A stretch of DNA of 8,627 nt from Candidatus Glassbacteria bacterium RIFCSPLOWO2_12_FULL_58_11. Lineage in GTDB: Bacteria > Gemmatimonadota > Glassbacteria > GWA2-58-10. Below the pieces are notes generated by a model, which was given only the letters and a program-made list of their open reading frames with translations, was not told where the DNA came from and searched no databases. The position numbers and the translations under genes are program-made. The stretch lies in assembly GCA_001780825.1 (NCBI GenBank), contig MFIX01000029.1:1-8627 (forward strand). Reading direction: 5' to 3'. Of the stretch, positions 7,062 to 8,627 are shown piece after piece (within the stretch, counting starts at the first letter, position 1; each line of letters opens with the position of its first letter).

Positions 7062-8627
7062 ATGGACACGGTTTACCTTGAAGATAAATGGGATGAGCGG
7101 ACTGCGGCCGGGCTGAATGAGGCGGAAAAGCTGCGCTATCGCTCCAACCTGCTCGGCTCGGACCTGAGGATAACCAATTTCGGCGGGGGAAACACCTCCT
7201 CCAAGATCAGGCAGGCCGATCCGGTGACCGGCGAGGAAACCGAGGTGCTGTGGGTTAAAGGCAGCGGCGGCGACCTGGGGACGATCACCTCGAAAGGCTT
7301 CGCCAGGCTGTACATGGACAAGTTCCTGGCCCTCAGGAAAAAGTACCGGGGAAGAGAGCACGAGGATGAGATGGTTGGCTATTATCCCCTGTGCAATGCC
7401 GGGCTGGCCGGCACTCCGGCCTCGATCGACACTCCGCTTCACGGCCTGATCCCTTACAAACATGTCGACCACATGCACCCGGACTGGGCGATCGCCCTGG
7501 CCGCGGCCGCGAATGGCCGCTTTCTGCTGGAGGAAATCAATGCCAAGTACGGGCTGCATCTTTTCTGGGTGGACTGGCAGAGGCCGGGCTATGAGCTGGC
7601 GCTAATCCTGGAGAAAGGGATCCGGGATAACCCATCCGCCGAGGGAGCGGTCCTCGCCTCTCATGGGCTGATTTCCTGGGCCGATGAACCGGCGGAATGC
7701 TACCGGAACACGATCCGGATCATCGATATAATGGGCCGGTTCATCGTGCCCCGTGTGGAGAAAAAGGGGAATAAGCTTTTCGGGGGGGCCCAGTTCGAAC
7801 CGCGCAAAGACCGGAAAGCGCTTGCCGGCCGGATATTGCCTTTTATGCGCGGCCGTGTAGGGGCGGAGAAAAAGCTGCTGGGCCAGTTTGTCGACCTGCC
7901 CGAGGTGCTGCGTTTTGTCTGCAGCCGGAATTGTAAAAAGCTGGCCTTTCAGGGCACAAGCTGTCCGGACCATTTTGTCCGCACCCGGATCCGGCCCCTG
8001 TACGTGGACTGGAATCCTGAGGGCGGGGACCTGGAGGCGCTGAAAACAAAATTCGAGGAGCGGTTGCGCTCCTACTACGCCGACTATGCCAGCTACTACG
8101 AGCAGCACCGGGTTACGGATTCGCCGGCCATGCGGGGCGCTAACCCGACTGTCGTGCTGATCCCGGGGGTCGGGATGCTCAGTTTCGGCAAGAACCTGAA
8201 AGAGGCCCGCCGGACAGGCGAGTTCTATGTCAATGCCATACATGTGATGGAGGGCGCCACCGCGGTCGGGGACAAGCGCCGGGACAAAAAGATCGAGGCC
8301 AGCCTGGTGGTTGATAATTACGCCGCGCTGCCGCAGTCCGAGGCGTTCCGGATCGAGTACTGGGCGCTGGAGGAGGCCAAGCTGCGCCGTCAGCCTCCCG
8401 AGCAGGAAATGGCCCGCCAGATCTGCCTGGTAGTTGGCGGAGGCAGCGGGATCGGCCGGGTGTTCAGCCATAAGCTGGTTAAGGAGGGCGCGCACGTGGC
8501 GGTGGCCGACCGGGATTACGAGGCGGCGCACCAGACTATCGAGCTGATCGAGAAGGATTTCGGCGCTGAGCTGGCGCTCCCGCTCGAGATAGACATAACC
8601 AGCCGGGAAAGCATCCGCAAGGCCCTG
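7062..8627 (+). CDS. Bifunctional rhamnulose-1-phosphate aldolase/short-chain dehydrogenase (3' end cut by window edge)
   Basis: 522 residues are visible, still open at the right edge; fused proteins of this family are usually near 690 residues. The N-terminal half is a class II (zinc) aldolase. It has phosphate-binding G41-G-G-N-T-S-S-K, V65-K-G-S-G-G-D-L, the zinc histidines H137-x-H139 within H127-G-L-I-P-Y-K-H-V-D-H-M-H-P-D, and a third H201 in S-H-G-L. This domain should split L-rhamnulose 1-phosphate into dihydroxyacetone phosphate and L-lactaldehyde. From about residue 450 a short-chain dehydrogenase begins, with nucleotide-binding G459-G-G-S-G-I-G465 and an acidic A-D-R after strand 2, favouring NAD. 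It would oxidise or reduce the lactaldehyde; its Ser-Tyr-Lys site lies beyond the window. The domain order matches the RhaEW/YuxG-like fusion. AGAGGAG (7046-7052) sits 9 bases before the ATG. No other rhamnose gene is visible here, so a related deoxy-ketose phosphate is possible. Confidence 0.92.
   Translation, partial: MDTVYLEDKWDERTAAGLNEAEKLRYRSNLLGSDLRITNFGGGNTSSKIRQADPVTGEETEVLWVKGSGGDLGTITSKGFARLYMDKFLALRKKYRGREHEDEMVGYYPLCNAGLAGTPASIDTPLHGLIPYKHVDHMHPDWAIALAAAANGRFLLEEINAKYGLHLFWVDWQRPGYELALILEKGIRDNPSAEGAVLASHGLISWADEPAECYRNTIRIIDIMGRFIVPRVEKKGNKLFGGAQFEPRKDRKALAGRILPFMRGRVGAEKKLLGQFVDLPEVLRFVCSRNCKKLAFQGTSCPDHFVRTRIRPLYVDWNPEGGDLEALKTKFEERLRSYYADYASYYEQHRVTDSPAMRGANPTVVLIPGVGMLSFGKNLKEARRTGEFYVNAIHVMEGATAVGDKRRDKKIEASLVVDNYAALPQSEAFRIEYWALEEAKLRRQPPEQEMARQICLVVGGGSGIGRVFSHKLVKEGAHVAVADRDYEAAHQTIELIEKDFGAELALPLEIDITSRESIRKAL

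Noticed and set aside
7602..8531. 309-codon open frame on the minus strand
   Set aside because: It is fully antisense to the aldolase/dehydrogenase gene, which has clear zinc-site and nucleotide-binding motifs. The antisense product is low in recognisable motifs and is the usual by-product of GC-rich coding sequence.

Overview
The window reads as a GC-rich (about 60%) bacterial chromosome fragment. No rRNA or other taxonomic marker is present, so the lineage is inference. Two genes point to the Bacteroidota/FCB superphylum or an allied uncultured phylum (Glassbacteria-, Latescibacterota- or Gemmatimonadota-like). One is a secreted propeller protein ending in a FlgD/sorting-type Ig domain. The other is a lipoprotein with the post-lipobox P-x-GG-x-x-D-x-x-PP-x-V signature common in Bacteroidota.

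Layout. Positions 1-3387 hold two co-oriented minus-strand genes: an Ig-like (Big_5) lipoprotein, then a large secreted beta-propeller protein that runs off the left edge within a few residues of its C-terminus. The ribosome binding site of the propeller gene overlaps the stop codon of the lipoprotein gene, so the pair is probably co-translated. A 254-base divergent intergenic region (3388-3641) follows. It carries an 11-bp perfect inverted repeat with a smaller nested one. On the plus strand come a small two-helix membrane protein (DUF3311-like) and a sodium:solute symporter, overlapping by ATGA. After 117 bases comes a GT4-type glycosyltransferase. After a 190-base spacer with an AT-rich tract and two CAGGGGC-type hairpins comes a bifunctional class II aldolase/short-chain dehydrogenase (RhaD/RhaE fusion type), cut by the right edge.

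How they work together. The left pair are cell-envelope or secreted proteins of unknown substrate. The small membrane protein and the symporter form one transport unit, probably for a carboxylate or another small organic solute. The aldolase/dehydrogenase fusion is a deoxy-sugar (L-rhamnose type) catabolic enzyme that cleaves a ketose 1-phosphate and oxidises the lactaldehyde. The symporter could feed that pathway, but the intervening glycosyltransferase and the hairpin-rich spacer argue against one simple operon.

I found no CRISPR array, transposase, tRNA, rRNA or phage gene, and no convincing novel defence or mobile system. The observations most worth a second look are the unresolved start of the propeller gene, the nested inverted repeat in the divergent promoter region, and the paired hairpins upstream of the aldolase/dehydrogenase gene.
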